Notes: generated from the letters alone by a model not told the origin. Shown: positions 12,195-22,366, counted from the stretch's first letter. The stretch is DNA of 35,008 nucleotides from Nitrosopumilales archaeon (GCA_016838845.1 JAEHKV010000143.1:1-35008); one strand, 5' to 3'. Numbers and translations: made by a program.

Positions 12195-14955
12195 AAAATC
12201 AATGTCTGTGGTAATGAGATACAAATTTTTGTTAGCAGCTTCGCTAGTTTTTTTCTTTATTATAACAGGTTCAACCTTATCCTTTGCTGAAGAAGCTACT
12301 GGCTCGATTAAATTGGAAATCAAATACACCAACCTTGATAGGATCAATAATTATCAAACGGTCTTACAAGTATTCCAAGATAATGGTGATAGTCCCTATG
12401 TTACCATTGAATTTCCCGAATCAAATCCGTATTTGATTGACTCACTTCCGTTAGGTCATAAATACACAGTGAAAGTTTATGTGAACAACATGTTTGCTGG
12501 TACAGGTTTTCTTAATTTAGAAGAAACCGAAGGACAAATAAAAATAAACATTCCACTTCAGGGAGGATATCGGTTTATAGCATTATACAATGATGATGAA
12601 ACACCGATAGAAGGTGCAATAGTATCTATAAAATCAGATGACGGTCATCAATGGAACCAAGGAAACACTGATAGTGAGGGCAAAACCACGAGATTTTGGT
12701 TACAGTCAAACAATTTAGTGGAAGATGACTATTACATAGCAGAAGTTTCACTGGATGAAGGCCTGGTTTATTCATATTCTCCCGTTATTTTTCATCCAGC
12801 AATTCAAGGAGACATTAAAATAAAAACACCGTGGCCGAAGATAATAGATTATCTCGTAACTATCTCAGTTTACAAGGATGTTTCGCAAAAAGTAGGTAAA
12901 TCTGATGGAAGTTTCATGGTAGAATTGTACGACGCAGAAAACAACAAAGTTGCTCAATCCTCAGTTAACTCACGTGGCGACGCATTCTTTTCAAACTTCA
13001 AGGTCGGAAAGTATTCAATTCAAGTGATTAAGAGTACTGATGATCCTAACCAAGAATCTGAAATCTGGGCTACCAAAGGCACAGCTATTACAGGGGAAGA
13101 GAGATTCATTTCAATTTTTAAAAAGGGTGTTTTAGATCAAAGTGCTCAAAGCACCTGTAACTGTGTGGCATTTAGATTAGACGATATTCAAGATTACTAT
13201 ATTCGAGTTCCTGCAGTAGATCTCATGGAATTATTCCAGCAAAAAAAAGCGGATCTTACAATTGGAATAATTGGTGGCTTCTTTGGAGAAGATCCACATC
13301 TAGTTGATTTTCTCAAAAGAGTAATAGTAAATAAGTATGCAACGCTTGAGATTGCAAGTCACAGTTGGAATAATAAACCATTAACTAATTTTGATAAGAA
13401 TGGTCAGAATACTCTTCTTCTAAAAACAAATGAAAAATTACTTGAAGTTCTTGGAGTAACCCCGAAAACACTCATTGCACCACATAACGAGTTTAATGAT
13501 GACACATTGGCTCTGTTGCCTGAGCTGGGTTTCACACATCTTACTGCTCACATAAAGGAAACTCACTCTCCACCATATCCTTTTGAAAATTTGGAGCTTT
13601 ACTATTTTCCTGCAAGTACTCAAACGGCCAAACTGCTGCCTGATGGAGTTACTTGGGTAATTCAGGATCGTGCGGTAACACTTGAGGAAATTCATGGTTT
13701 TCTAAACAAATACGGCTTTGCGGTAGTGATGATGCATCCCTACGAGTTTTCAACTACTGAATTGGGAGTCTACACTGGTGAGACAGACAAACAAATGATT
13801 GGTGAGGTTGGGAAGCTTATTGACGAATTAATAGATGAAGGAATAAAATTAGTTACCGTAAGCGAAATTAATGAAGAGGCCAGAAGGGTCAGCGAACAAG
13901 AGGTGGTTAAGAAACCAGACGTCTCACAGGTTACACCTCAAAGTTGTGATTGTGTGGCATTTAGATTTGCTCCCGTCCAAGATTATTTTTTAAATAATGT
14001 TCAGATTGAGATAATTGATACGTTCGTACGAAAAGGTTCCCCCATCACAACCGGTATCGTAGGGAATTTGTTTGGCAATGATGTAAAACTCGTCGATTAC
14101 ATAAAAAATACGTTAGAAAAAAATTGGCAGTTGATTGAAATCGCAAACAACGGATGGGAGTATGAAGATTTTACTGATTTGACATCGGAAGAACAAAGCT
14201 CCCTCATAAAACAAAGCAATGATCAAATATCTAGTGTTTTAGACACCGCGCCGGTAGTATTTATTCCACCTTACGAAAATTTTAACGCTGCAACCATTTT
14301 AGCTCTGCGTGAAAACAATATTAACCACATTAGCTCGACCATTAAAAAAGATCCTCCCCCATATCAACTCAGCAACTTGGAGTTATACCATTTCCCAAGT
14401 GGAGCTATAACTGGTAAATTTAATCCGGAATCTGGAGTTATTGAGCTAATTCCTTATGAGGAAACGTTTTCAGAGGTACAAAAAATTCTAGACCAACATG
14501 GCTTCACAGTGGTCACTGTACAATCCCCAGAATTTTCAGTAATAGAGAATGGTAATTACGTGAATCAGGTGGATGAACAAAAAATCCATGAGCTTGAATT
14601 ACTTATAGATATGATTCAAGCCCAAGGTTTGAAAATAGTTCCATTAGGAGAGATTGACCTTCACTCCGGAGGCATATCAATACCAAGCTGGATTAAGAAT
14701 AATGCCGGTTGGTGGTCAAAAGATCAAATCGGAGATTCTGATTTTGTCTTAGGAATTCAGTTTTTGATAAACGAAGGAATAATGAGAGTCCCTCCATCAA
14801 CGACAGATTCTACCTCTGAGATGACTAATGAAATTCCCTCTTGGATAAAAAACAATGCTGGATGGTGGTCCCAAGGAGTGATCACTGATACAGACTTTGT
14901 ATCAGGGATACAGTGGCTAATAAATAATGGAATAATAAAAATAGCAGATGCGTGA
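12184..14955 (+). CDS. Secreted tandem polysaccharide-deacetylase-like protein with C-terminal IPSWIKNNAGWW repeats
   Basis: 923 residues from the ATG at 12184, overlapping the glycosyltransferase stop by 11 bp. A signal peptide or anchor (about 11-35) is followed by beta-sandwich-like regions (40-310). Two NodB-type domains follow. The first (about 324-565) keeps Asp333-Asp334 (FRLDD), His393 (IASHSW) and a late His518 (MMHPYEF). The second (about 588-830) has the same frame but Ala-Pro at the DD position (FRFAPVQD) and Asn656 where His393 stands (IANNGW), so it is probably inactive and may bind glycan. Two C-terminal repeats (about 845-885 and 889-923), each starting IPSWIKNNAGWW, are a module common in thaumarchaeal exported proteins. 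Expected role: de-N-acetylation of the glycan made by the preceding synthase, as PgaB/IcaB do. A longer frame from 12127 would lie within the upstream gene. Confidence 0.88.
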   Translation: MSAEKSMSVVMRYKFLLAASLVFFFIITGSTLSFAEEATGSIKLEIKYTNLDRINNYQTVLQVFQDNGDSPYVTIEFPESNPYLIDSLPLGHKYTVKVYVNNMFAGTGFLNLEETEGQIKINIPLQGGYRFIALYNDDETPIEGAIVSIKSDDGHQWNQGNTDSEGKTTRFWLQSNNLVEDDYYIAEVSLDEGLVYSYSPVIFHPAIQGDIKIKTPWPKIIDYLVTISVYKDVSQKVGKSDGSFMVELYDAENNKVAQSSVNSRGDAFFSNFKVGKYSIQVIKSTDDPNQESEIWATKGTAITGEERFISIFKKGVLDQSAQSTCNCVAFRLDDIQDYYIRVPAVDLMELFQQKKADLTIGIIGGFFGEDPHLVDFLKRVIVNKYATLEIASHSWNNKPLTNFDKNGQNTLLLKTNEKLLEVLGVTPKTLIAPHNEFNDDTLALLPELGFTHLTAHIKETHSPPYPFENLELYYFPASTQTAKLLPDGVTWVIQDRAVTLEEIHGFLNKYGFAVVMMHPYEFSTTELGVYTGETDKQMIGEVGKLIDELIDEGIKLVTVSEINEEARRVSEQEVVKKPDVSQVTPQSCDCVAFRFAPVQDYFLNNVQIEIIDTFVRKGSPITTGIVGNLFGNDVKLVDYIKNTLEKNWQLIEIANNGWEYEDFTDLTSEEQSSLIKQSNDQISSVLDTAPVVFIPPYENFNAATILALRENNINHISSTIKKDPPPYQLSNLELYHFPSGAITGKFNPESGVIELIPYEETFSEVQKILDQHGFTVVTVQSPEFSVIENGNYVNQVDEQKIHELELLIDMIQAQGLKIVPLGEIDLHSGGISIPSWIKNNAGWWSKDQIGDSDFVLGIQFLINEGIMRVPPSTTDSTSEMTNEIPSWIKNNAGWWSQGVITDTDFVSGIQWLINNGIIKIADA

Positions 14956-14975
14956 TCAAATTAAATTTTAATCTT

Positions 14976-14981
14976 GGAGGT
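14976..14981 (+). promoter_or_regulatory. Shine-Dalgarno site deciding a TTG start
   Basis: GGAGGT ends 10 nt before the TTG at 14992. It is one of the few strong ribosome binding sites in the window and sits in the 36-nt gap between two operon genes, as expected for internal genes of an otherwise leaderless operon. Confidence 0.65.
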
Positions 14982-14991
14982 TCATCTTTAA

Positions 14992-16716
14992 TTGATTAAA
15001 CTTTCAAATTTCTTAATTTTGTTTTTGGTCTTCATGCTAGGTATGGCCCTTTTTAGTTACCAAGACACAAATGCACATTTTCATTGTGGACAATCTTTTG
15101 CACCATTTGTTAACTTGAGTACTTGTGATCTCACCGGTCAAGAACTCTTTCAAGTGAACCTCTCGGGAGCGGATCTTTCTGGCGCTAACTTCTCTGGAGG
15201 TATTTTCAAACGCGTAGACTTCGCAAACGCCACCCTTACAGGGGCAAACCTGTCTGGGATTGACTACTTCCAGGGTATACTTTCAGGTGCTAACCTCATG
15301 GGTGCAGACCTCTCAAATGCAAAGATCGATGAGGTCGCCGTCATTGCAGTTGATTTTTCAGATGCTATTCTCAAAGGCATAAGTATCTCAAATTTGAGCG
15401 CTGAAGGATCGAACTTCTCAGGTGCCGACCTCTCTGGAGCCATCATAAAAGGTGCTAGTTTCCTAAATGTTGACTTTACTGGGGCTAACCTCTCAGGAAT
15501 TGATCTCTCAGAAATCAACCTTGCAAATAGCAAACTCAAAGATGCAAATCTTTCAGGAGCTGACCTCTCGAAAGCTTCCCTCTTAGGAGTCGACCTTTCT
15601 GGAGCTATTCTCAATGGTGTTGACCTCTCAAAAGCTAATGTCAGAGAAAGCAACCTCTCAAAGGCTGATCTATCAGGGGTCATTCTTAATGCTACAGACT
15701 TTACAGATTCTGACTTCTCTGAGGCAAACCTCTCAGGGGTTGATTTCTCCGGAGCTGTTTTCAAAAATGTAGTCTTCACAAATGCTGATTTATCAGGAGC
15801 TAGCCTCAAAGGAACCGACATTTCTGGAGCTATTCTAAAGGGCGCTGTCCTTACAAATGCTGATCTTTCAGAAGTCGTTCTCAAGGGAGTAGATCTTTCA
15901 GGCATTGACTTCAAAGGAGTAAATCTCTCAGGAGTTGATCTCCACGAGGCTGTTCTCAAAGGTGTAGACCTTTCAAATGCAAATCTCAAAGAATCCAATC
16001 TCTCTGGAGCTAACCTTTCGGATGCAAATCTAAAAGGTACAGACTTTTCAAATGCAAATCTTAATGGTGCTGACTTTTCAGGAGCTCATGTCTCTGGAAT
16101 TAATCTCTCAAATGCAATTCTCTCAGGAGCTAACCTTTCAGGACTTGATCTCTCGCAAGTAATTCTCAAAAGTGCAGACCTCTCAAATGCTGATATCACA
16201 GGAGCTGACCTCTCAGATACTGATCTCTCGAAAGCAGTCTTCAGTGGTGCAGACCTCACAAATGCTGATATCACAGGAGCTAACCTCTCGGGTGCTGACC
16301 TCAATGGTGCAGACCTCTCAAATGCTAAACTATCAAGAGCTGACCTCTCAGGAGCTAACCTCTATGGTGCAATCCTCAAAGATGTCGATTTCTCGAATGC
16401 TAATATGAAAAGGATTGGCCTCTCAGGAGTTGATCTGTCAGGAATCAACCTCTCAGGAGCTGACCTCGAGCGCGCAGACCTCTCATATGCTGATCTCACA
16501 GGAGCTGACTTTTCAGGAGCTAACCTTGAAAGCGCAGATCTCTTTAAAGCTGTTTTCAAAGGGACTGACTTTTCTGGAGCAGATCTAACCAATTCAGACG
16601 TTGACCTAATTGATATTGAGAAAGCAAAAACTGATGGTAAGACAAAGCTGCCTGAAAAAGGATTTTTCTTCTTTAGAGAAATCTATAATTTATTCAGGAG
16701 TATCTTTGGTTTCTAG
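14992..16716 (+). CDS. Secreted pentapeptide-repeat beta-helix protein
   Basis: 574 residues. A signal peptide (MIKLSNFLILFLVFMLGMAL, cleaved near DTNA) precedes about 490 residues of pentapeptide repeats of type A(D/N)LSG, roughly 95-100 units, which fold as a right-handed quadrilateral beta-helix. At about 4 pentads per turn this predicts a rod of some 24 turns. A short N-terminal Cys pair (Cys32, Cys44) and a C-terminal cap (KTDGKTKLPEKGFFFFREIY) bracket it. The frame starts with TTG behind a strong GGAGGT and follows the deacetylase by 36 nt, so it is the third operon gene. A role in organising or tethering exopolysaccharide is inferred from position only. The 15-bp repeat period produces long false frames on both strands. 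Confidence 0.88.
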   Translation: MIKLSNFLILFLVFMLGMALFSYQDTNAHFHCGQSFAPFVNLSTCDLTGQELFQVNLSGADLSGANFSGGIFKRVDFANATLTGANLSGIDYFQGILSGANLMGADLSNAKIDEVAVIAVDFSDAILKGISISNLSAEGSNFSGADLSGAIIKGASFLNVDFTGANLSGIDLSEINLANSKLKDANLSGADLSKASLLGVDLSGAILNGVDLSKANVRESNLSKADLSGVILNATDFTDSDFSEANLSGVDFSGAVFKNVVFTNADLSGASLKGTDISGAILKGAVLTNADLSEVVLKGVDLSGIDFKGVNLSGVDLHEAVLKGVDLSNANLKESNLSGANLSDANLKGTDFSNANLNGADFSGAHVSGINLSNAILSGANLSGLDLSQVILKSADLSNADITGADLSDTDLSKAVFSGADLTNADITGANLSGADLNGADLSNAKLSRADLSGANLYGAILKDVDFSNANMKRIGLSGVDLSGINLSGADLERADLSYADLTGADFSGANLESADLFKAVFKGTDFSGADLTNSDVDLIDIEKAKTDGKTKLPEKGFFFFREIYNLFRSIFGF

Positions 16717-16760
16717 ATCATGATTCAGAAAAAAACTAAATTTACAGATAACACCATTAA

Positions 16761-17714
16761 TCACATATTGGCTGTTTTAAAAAATTGACTAGTTTTCCAT
16801 CGGACCTCTTCAATTGAGGACTTATTTTCACATTTTAAACAAAGGAATGAAGAAGATAGTTCCTGAAATATTTCACCACATTTGTTGCAAATATATCGAT
16901 TTTTAAGTACTCTATAATCAACACCAAGTGCCTTTATTTCTTTTCTACATTTAGGACATTTGTCATCAACATATTCATTTTCCTCAGAAAAATTTCCACA
17001 CTTAAAGTGCTCAATTATCTTAGCCATTTTGAAATCATTTCTTTGACAGGAGGGACAGTAAAATATCTGAATTACTTTTACAGAATCACATTGATTACAG
17101 CTCATCTCTCTTCTATTCTCTAGTTTTGTAAGCTTATTTTTAGATTCTAAATCTTTAATGTAAGATTCAATCTTGACTTCATCACCACCAACCAATTGTT
17201 TAATCATAGTCAAGCTGATTTGTTTTTGTGATTTTAAAACAAAATCAACTTCTTTGTAAAGATCTTTATCTGTATCTGCTGAAACTTTATGTTTAGAGTT
17301 TTTTTCAAAATATTTTCTTTCTTCATCAAGTGTATCAAGAATTTGTTTTAATTTCTCAAATCGTATTGGTTTCTCCATATATTGATATAATCCTCTACGG
17401 ATTAATTCTGTCACACCTGCATCAGTTTTTTCAGTAGCTGTTGAAAGTATTACCTTAACATCTGGTTTGACTTCGAGTAGTTGTGTCATTATAGATTTAG
17501 CATCCATGTCAGGCAACACAAAATCTAAAAGAACAATTGGATCCGTTCCTGATTTAACTAGATCTTTGAAAGAATCTATTCCAGTTTTACCATCTTGGCA
17601 ACTATGAATCTCTTTGTACCCCATACTAGTAAGATAATTTTTCAAAAGTATTGCAGTAGCAACGCTATCCTCAATAATTAGAACATGGTCCTTTTGAGAC
17701 GCCTCCTTCATCAT
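16761..17714 (-). CDS. Response regulator: receiver plus multi-zinc-ribbon output region (thaumarchaeal output type)
   Basis: 317 residues. The receiver (about 8-130) has LIIEDS, phospho-acceptor Asp64 (VLLDFVLPDMD), and Lys in MEKPIRF; it is closest here to REC1 of the gene at 6857. A helical linker (150-200) precedes a Cys-rich C terminus with pairs at 206/209, 220/223, 253/256, 276/279 and 292/295. This arrangement resembles the thaumarchaeal output domain known as TackOD1, thought to bind zinc. Whether it touches nucleic acid or protein is not known. It converges with the exopolysaccharide operon (3' ends 44 nt apart) and follows the DUF255 gene on the same strand. Either of the first two ATGs may be used. 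Confidence 0.85.
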   Translation of the reverse strand: MMKEASQKDHVLIIEDSVATAILLKNYLTSMGYKEIHSCQDGKTGIDSFKDLVKSGTDPIVLLDFVLPDMDAKSIMTQLLEVKPDVKVILSTATEKTDAGVTELIRRGLYQYMEKPIRFEKLKQILDTLDEERKYFEKNSKHKVSADTDKDLYKEVDFVLKSQKQISLTMIKQLVGGDEVKIESYIKDLESKNKLTKLENRREMSCNQCDSVKVIQIFYCPSCQRNDFKMAKIIEHFKCGNFSEENEYVDDKCPKCRKEIKALGVDYRVLKNRYICNKCGEIFQELSSSFLCLKCENKSSIEEVRWKTSQFFKTANM

Positions 17715-17754
17715 TCTTAATTTTCCCCAGCAAATTTCTTTTTAAATGTAAAAG

Positions 17755-19806
17755 TCAAGTTTTGCCTTTTTTTGTCAATAATGTGTCATCTATCTCTGAA
17801 ATTGACTCTAAAGGAAGAGAGCAAGAAAAGTCTTTGCAGACAAAAACTATAGTTTTTTCACTATTGAATTGTTTTCCTTCAAAAAATGAATATTTTGAGA
17901 GATTATCCAGTTGCGCCTCGTTCCTTACTAGAACAAGAATGGATTCTGGTAGGAATTTTTTTGTTAAATAATTAAGGATTTCAGCATTAACAGTATTCAG
18001 TAGAGTGATTTCAGTAGGTTTTTGCAAATACGTGTAAATCGTGTTCAACAGATTACCAAAACCAAATGGATTTTCAGCGGCCATTAATGCATTTGATTCC
18101 ATAATTTTTGTAGAAATTTCAAGAAAGTTCTTTTGTTGAGTCAAATGATAGAGTCTCAAGAGTAAGCTAGCCGCAATAGAGTTACCAGACGGTAGTGACA
18201 AATCATGGTTGTTTTTGGGTCTAATGATTAATTTTTCATGATTGTCTGCTGTCATGAAAAAATTATTCGTTTGTGAATCCCAAAAATGTTCAATTAAATA
18301 ATTTCCAAATTCTTCTGCACGTTGTAAATACTTTAACTCGGGATTAATTTCAAAAACATCTAGTAATGCGTTTACATAATAGGCATAGTCTTCAAGATAG
18401 CCATGAATTTTTGCAAAACCATTCTTATAAGTTCTTGATAGTTGATTATTTTGAATTAAATTTTTTTCAATAAAGGAAATGCAGTTTTCTGCTACTTCCA
18501 AGTATTTCTTTTCGTTTGTTACGAGATATCCTTTAGCAAATGCCGAAATCATTAGTGCGTTCCATGATGTGAGAATTTTATCATCTAATCCAGGTTTGAT
18601 TCGTTTTGATCTAATCTCAAGAAGTTTTTTGGAGCCATTTTCTATGATTTGTTTAACTTTTTCCTCAGTAATTCCAAATTGAAACGCAACAGATGAGATA
18701 TTGATGTTGTTGCATAGAATGGTTTCTCCTTCCCAATTGCCACCATCTGTTACATCATAGTAAAGACAAAAAACGTCAGCGTCTTGGCCTAAAATTTCTT
18801 TGATTTCATTTTTCTTCCAAACATAGTATTTACCTTCTTCACCTTCTGAATCAGCGTCTTGTGATGAATAAAATCCCCCTTCAGAGGAGGTCATTTCTCT
18901 TAAGACATAGTCTAAGGTTTTTCTTAGAACATCAAGATAGAATTGGTCTTTAGTGATTTGATATGCCTCAACATAGTTGATTGGTATCAACGCATTGTCG
19001 TACAACATTTTTTCAAAATGTGGTACAAGCCATCTTGCGTCTGTTGAGTATCTGTGAAATCCTCCACCGATTTGATCAAAGATTCCACCATTTGCCATCC
19101 TTTTCAAGGTTTTCAAAGAAAATTCTTGAAACCTGGAAATGTTTGAAAGGTTTGAGTATCTAAACATGAAAGAAATGTTAGCAGCGTTTGGAAATTTTGG
19201 TGCTTGTCCAAATCCACCAAAGTTTTGATCTGCCATTTGCAGCAAGTTTACTGCAGCTTCATCAAGAATTGTTTTTTCAAGTTTTGATGGTTTCTTAACA
19301 ACTTCAGTTTTTTGTAATGTTTGCAGAAAATTTTCAGCCGCATTTTTAATGTCTTGAGGTTTTTCCTTCCAAGATTGAGCAAGTTGCCGTAGGATGCCCC
19401 CAAAGCCAGGCCTCCCATACGAATCCAAAATTGGAAAGTAGGTTCCAACATAGAATGGTTTTTGATCAGGTGTCAAGAAAACGCTTAGTGGCCAACCACC
19501 TTGCCCTGTTGCAATTTGACAAACTTTTTGATATATATCATCAATGTCAGGACGTTCTTCACGATCAACTTTGATGTTAATGAAATTTTCATTCATTACT
19601 TTTGCTGTCTCTTCGTCTTCAAATGACTCGTGTGCCATTACATGGCACCAATGGCATGAACTATATCCAACACTAAGGAAAATGGGTTTGTTTTCGTCTT
19701 TTGCCTTTTTTAGGGCTTTGTCATTCCATGAATGCCAATTAACTGGGTTGTTTGCATGCTGTAATAGGTATGGGCTCGTCTCGTGGATAAGATTATTTTG
19801 AGACAT
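17755..19806 (-). CDS. DUF255 / YyaL-type thioredoxin-domain protein (SSP411-like)
   Basis: 683 residues from the ATG at 19806. The N-terminal thioredoxin-like domain shows the family hallmark NRL-type start ([21 protein letters not shown]) and CHWC (Cys51, Cys54) in [18 protein letters not shown]. The rest is an alpha/alpha-barrel similar to glycan-processing folds (for example [26 protein letters not shown] and the late LPSGNSIAA). Length matches the family. Its cellular role is not settled. The open frame continues 24 residues upstream to 19878, but those residues are hydrophobic and not family-like. The gene is divergent from the thrombospondin-repeat gene, 100 nt apart. Confidence 0.93.
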   Translation of the reverse strand: MSQNNLIHETSPYLLQHANNPVNWHSWNDKALKKAKDENKPIFLSVGYSSCHWCHVMAHESFEDEETAKVMNENFINIKVDREERPDIDDIYQKVCQIATGQGGWPLSVFLTPDQKPFYVGTYFPILDSYGRPGFGGILRQLAQSWKEKPQDIKNAAENFLQTLQKTEVVKKPSKLEKTILDEAAVNLLQMADQNFGGFGQAPKFPNAANISFMFRYSNLSNISRFQEFSLKTLKRMANGGIFDQIGGGFHRYSTDARWLVPHFEKMLYDNALIPINYVEAYQITKDQFYLDVLRKTLDYVLREMTSSEGGFYSSQDADSEGEEGKYYVWKKNEIKEILGQDADVFCLYYDVTDGGNWEGETILCNNINISSVAFQFGITEEKVKQIIENGSKKLLEIRSKRIKPGLDDKILTSWNALMISAFAKGYLVTNEKKYLEVAENCISFIEKNLIQNNQLSRTYKNGFAKIHGYLEDYAYYVNALLDVFEINPELKYLQRAEEFGNYLIEHFWDSQTNNFFMTADNHEKLIIRPKNNHDLSLPSGNSIAASLLLRLYHLTQQKNFLEISTKIMESNALMAAENPFGFGNLLNTIYTYLQKPTEITLLNTVNAEILNYLTKKFLPESILVLVRNEAQLDNLSKYSFFEGKQFNSEKTIVFVCKDFSCSLPLESISEIDDTLLTKKGKT

Positions 19807-19906
19807 GAAAAAAAGTAGACAGAGTTGTATTTGTATGTAATAGAATTTAGCATCTTTGACCATACTAGTGAAAAACAACTTAAGGGGAAAATAACCAGAA
19901 AATAAT

Positions 19907-22366
19907 ATGAAAATTAGATATGTTTTTGGATTTTTGTTGCTGGTAGTTACGATTCTGGCTAGTGTTTCCAGTTTTTCTGCGTATGGTGATGAAGATGATT
20001 TAGATAATGATGGAGTTCCAAACGAACGGGATCATTGCCCTAATTTGCAAGAAGATTATTCAAGTGAAATAGATGGATGTCCTTCTGAACACAAAGTCTA
20101 TCATGACTTTGATAACGATGGAATAGAGGATAGTGATGATCTTTGTCCTAAATACAAAGAAACTTTTAACAAATACCAAGATGAAGACGGATGTCCGGAT
20201 GCTGCTCCGGAAGAACGAGTGGGAGAGGTTCCTGATCTAGACAAGGACGGAATTCCAGATAATTTTGATTCTTGTCCTTCTAGAGCTGAGACCTACAATG
20301 GTATTTTAGATCTAGATGGATGTCCTGACGATTACATTGTTACAACAGATACAGATTCAGATGGGTTACCAGATTCAATTGATGCTTGTCCAGAATTAAG
20401 TGAAACATATAATCGATATTTAGATGAGGATGGTTGTCCCGATTCGCCTGACGAAAGTGTTGATGCATATGAATTCCCAGATATAGATAACGACAGGGTT
20501 GATGATAGGTGGGACCAGTGTTTAGATCAAGCTGAAAACTATAATGGATATCTTGACTGGGATGGATGTCCAGATACGTTTGGTTCGGAAAATACTGGTG
20601 TGATTTTAGATGCTGATCGTGATGGAATTCCATTAGGTCAAGATTTGTGTCCAACGGAACGAGAACGGTACAACGGCTATCTTGATGGAGATGGATGTCC
20701 TGATTCTGTTACGTTTGATTTTTTTCTTTCAGGTTTATTTGATTCAGACTATGATGGAGTGGCAGACATAAATGATTCCTGCCCACTCATTCCTGAAAAT
20801 TACAATAATAATGAAGATGATGATGGATGTCCAGATTCCATTGAGTGGATAGGTAGGGGAACCTATGATTCTGATGGTGATGGACTTTCAGATGTTATAG
20901 ATTTGTGTCCAAATGTGCCAGAAACTTTCAATGACTATTATGATGAGGATGGCTGTCCTGATGAATTGCCTGAAGCAGACTATGACTTAGATGGAATTCC
21001 TAATTATCTAGATGCTTGTCCAGAATTAAGTGAAACCTATAATCGATATTTAGATGAGGACGGGTGCCCAGACAGATTTTATGAGGATCGTATTCTCTAT
21101 GAATTACCAGATGTAGATAATGATGGGATAGATGACAGATGGGACCAGTGTTTAGATCAGGCTGAAAACTATAATGGGTATCTTGACTGGGATGGATGTC
21201 CAGAGGAGATAGGCGCTGAAAATATTGGTGGGGATTTAGATTTTGATGATGATGGGATTCCATTAGGTCAAGATTTGTGTCCAACGGAACGAGAAAGATA
21301 CAACAACTATCAGGATGAAGATGGATGTCCTGACTTTGCACCGCATGACTCTTTAGTTGATTTTGATCGTGATGGCATAGCAGGTACATTAGATGCGTGT
21401 CCATATCAAAAAGAAACTTACAATAAGTATCAAGATGAGGACGGGTGTCCTGATAAATTTGATTTCTATTTCCAACTCCCAGGACTCAAAATAACAAATG
21501 AGGGACGTACTGTTTCAGATACTGATGGAGACGGAGTGTTTGATGAAGTTGATTTGTGCCCCAATCGTCCTGAAACAATGAATGGTTTCTTAGATGAAGA
21601 TGGATGTCCTGATGAGATTAGATCTTTTATCGATTCTGATCGAGACACTATAATTGATATTATTGATGAGTGTCCAGAAGATCCCGAAATTTTTAACAAT
21701 TATCAAGATGAGGACGGGTGTCCAGACAGATTTTATGAGGATCGTATTCTCTATGAATTTCCAGATGTAGATAATGATGGGATAGATGACAGATGGGACC
21801 AGTGTTTAGATCAGGCTGAAAACTATAATGGGTATCTTGACTGGGATGGATGCCCAGATACACGAGCTGCAGAAAATACTGGTGTGATTTTAGACCCTGA
21901 TTATGATGGAATTCCAATAGGTCAAGATTTGTGTCCAACGGAACGAGAAAGATACAACAACTATCAGGATGAAGATGGATGTCCTGACTTTGCACCGCAT
22001 GACTCTTTAGCTGATTCTGATCTTGATGGAATAATTGATACTGCTGACTCTTGTCCAAATGTAAAAGAAACTTACAATAGGTATCAAGACGAAGACGGTT
22101 GTCCTGATTCGGTTGTGAGCGAAAAAGGCTTTATCGATTCTGACGGTGATGGAATACATGACGCAAGAGATTGGTGCCCAAACCAACCTGAGACTTACAA
22201 CGGTATTTTAGATCTTGACGGTTGTCCTGATGATTACATTTCGTCCTATGACTTTGATTCTGATGGTTTGCCTGATGCAATAGATGCATGTCCCGAAGCA
22301 TCTGAAACCTATAACAGATATCAAGATGAAGACGGATGTCCGGATGAAATCCCTATCGGCCAATAA
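19907..22366 (+). CDS. Secreted protein of 19 thrombospondin type 3 calcium-binding repeats
   Basis: 819 residues: a signal peptide (1-27, ending SAYG) followed almost only by repeats of the form D.D.DGIPD..D.CP...[13 protein letters not shown] count 19 units by the D-x-CP/L landmarks. The Asp-rich DxDxDG loops are calcium sites and the paired cysteines should form disulfides, so the protein acts outside the cell. No membrane anchor, sorting motif or catalytic domain is visible. Three longer blocks (20471-20704, 21071-21356, 21725-22010) recur, giving a higher-order repeat. A role in the cell envelope, matrix or calcium-dependent adhesion is inferred. It is divergent from the DUF255 gene. Confidence 0.9.
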   Translation: MKIRYVFGFLLLVVTILASVSSFSAYGDEDDLDNDGVPNERDHCPNLQEDYSSEIDGCPSEHKVYHDFDNDGIEDSDDLCPKYKETFNKYQDEDGCPDAAPEERVGEVPDLDKDGIPDNFDSCPSRAETYNGILDLDGCPDDYIVTTDTDSDGLPDSIDACPELSETYNRYLDEDGCPDSPDESVDAYEFPDIDNDRVDDRWDQCLDQAENYNGYLDWDGCPDTFGSENTGVILDADRDGIPLGQDLCPTERERYNGYLDGDGCPDSVTFDFFLSGLFDSDYDGVADINDSCPLIPENYNNNEDDDGCPDSIEWIGRGTYDSDGDGLSDVIDLCPNVPETFNDYYDEDGCPDELPEADYDLDGIPNYLDACPELSETYNRYLDEDGCPDRFYEDRILYELPDVDNDGIDDRWDQCLDQAENYNGYLDWDGCPEEIGAENIGGDLDFDDDGIPLGQDLCPTERERYNNYQDEDGCPDFAPHDSLVDFDRDGIAGTLDACPYQKETYNKYQDEDGCPDKFDFYFQLPGLKITNEGRTVSDTDGDGVFDEVDLCPNRPETMNGFLDEDGCPDEIRSFIDSDRDTIIDIIDECPEDPEIFNNYQDEDGCPDRFYEDRILYEFPDVDNDGIDDRWDQCLDQAENYNGYLDWDGCPDTRAAENTGVILDPDYDGIPIGQDLCPTERERYNNYQDEDGCPDFAPHDSLADSDLDGIIDTADSCPNVKETYNRYQDEDGCPDSVVSEKGFIDSDGDGIHDARDWCPNQPETYNGILDLDGCPDDYISSYDFDSDGLPDAIDACPEASETYNRYQDEDGCPDEIPIGQ
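20471..20704 (+). repeat. Higher-order repeat block A in the thrombospondin-repeat gene
   Basis: Encodes [20 protein letters not shown] through [20 protein letters not shown]. It aligns to block B with a constant offset of 630 bp, without gaps. It is the most diverged of the three blocks. Confidence 0.75.
21071..21356 (+). repeat. Higher-order repeat block B in the thrombospondin-repeat gene
   Basis: 286 bp starting GACAGATTTTATGAGGATCG and ending in the codons for APHDSL. It is nearly identical to block C at a constant offset of 654 bp; the differences cluster in one internal stretch. Confidence 0.8.
21725..22010 (+). repeat. Higher-order repeat block C in the thrombospondin-repeat gene
   Basis: 286 bp, near copy of block B. 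Long identical runs at the DNA level, for example across the codons for [20 protein letters not shown], indicate recent duplication or ongoing gene conversion. Confidence 0.8.

Noticed and set aside
15264-15998. Long minus-strand open frame (244 aa) rich in Arg-Ser-Ala-Pro-Glu
   Set aside because: It is the antisense of the 15-bp pentapeptide repeat; the low-complexity product and lack of a start signal show it is a shadow of the + strand gene.
14992-16500. Regular short repeats suggesting a CRISPR array
   Set aside because: The period is 15 bp with coding variation and no unique spacers; it is protein-coding pentapeptide repeat DNA.
16172-16592. Further open frames on both strands inside the pentapeptide gene
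   Set aside because: Same repeat artefact; composition mirrors the repeat period and no independent start or motif is present.
20340-22058. His/Gln/Leu-rich minus-strand frames inside the thrombospondin-repeat gene
   Set aside because: They are antisense readings of the repeated DEDGCPD codons and repeat whenever the repeats do.
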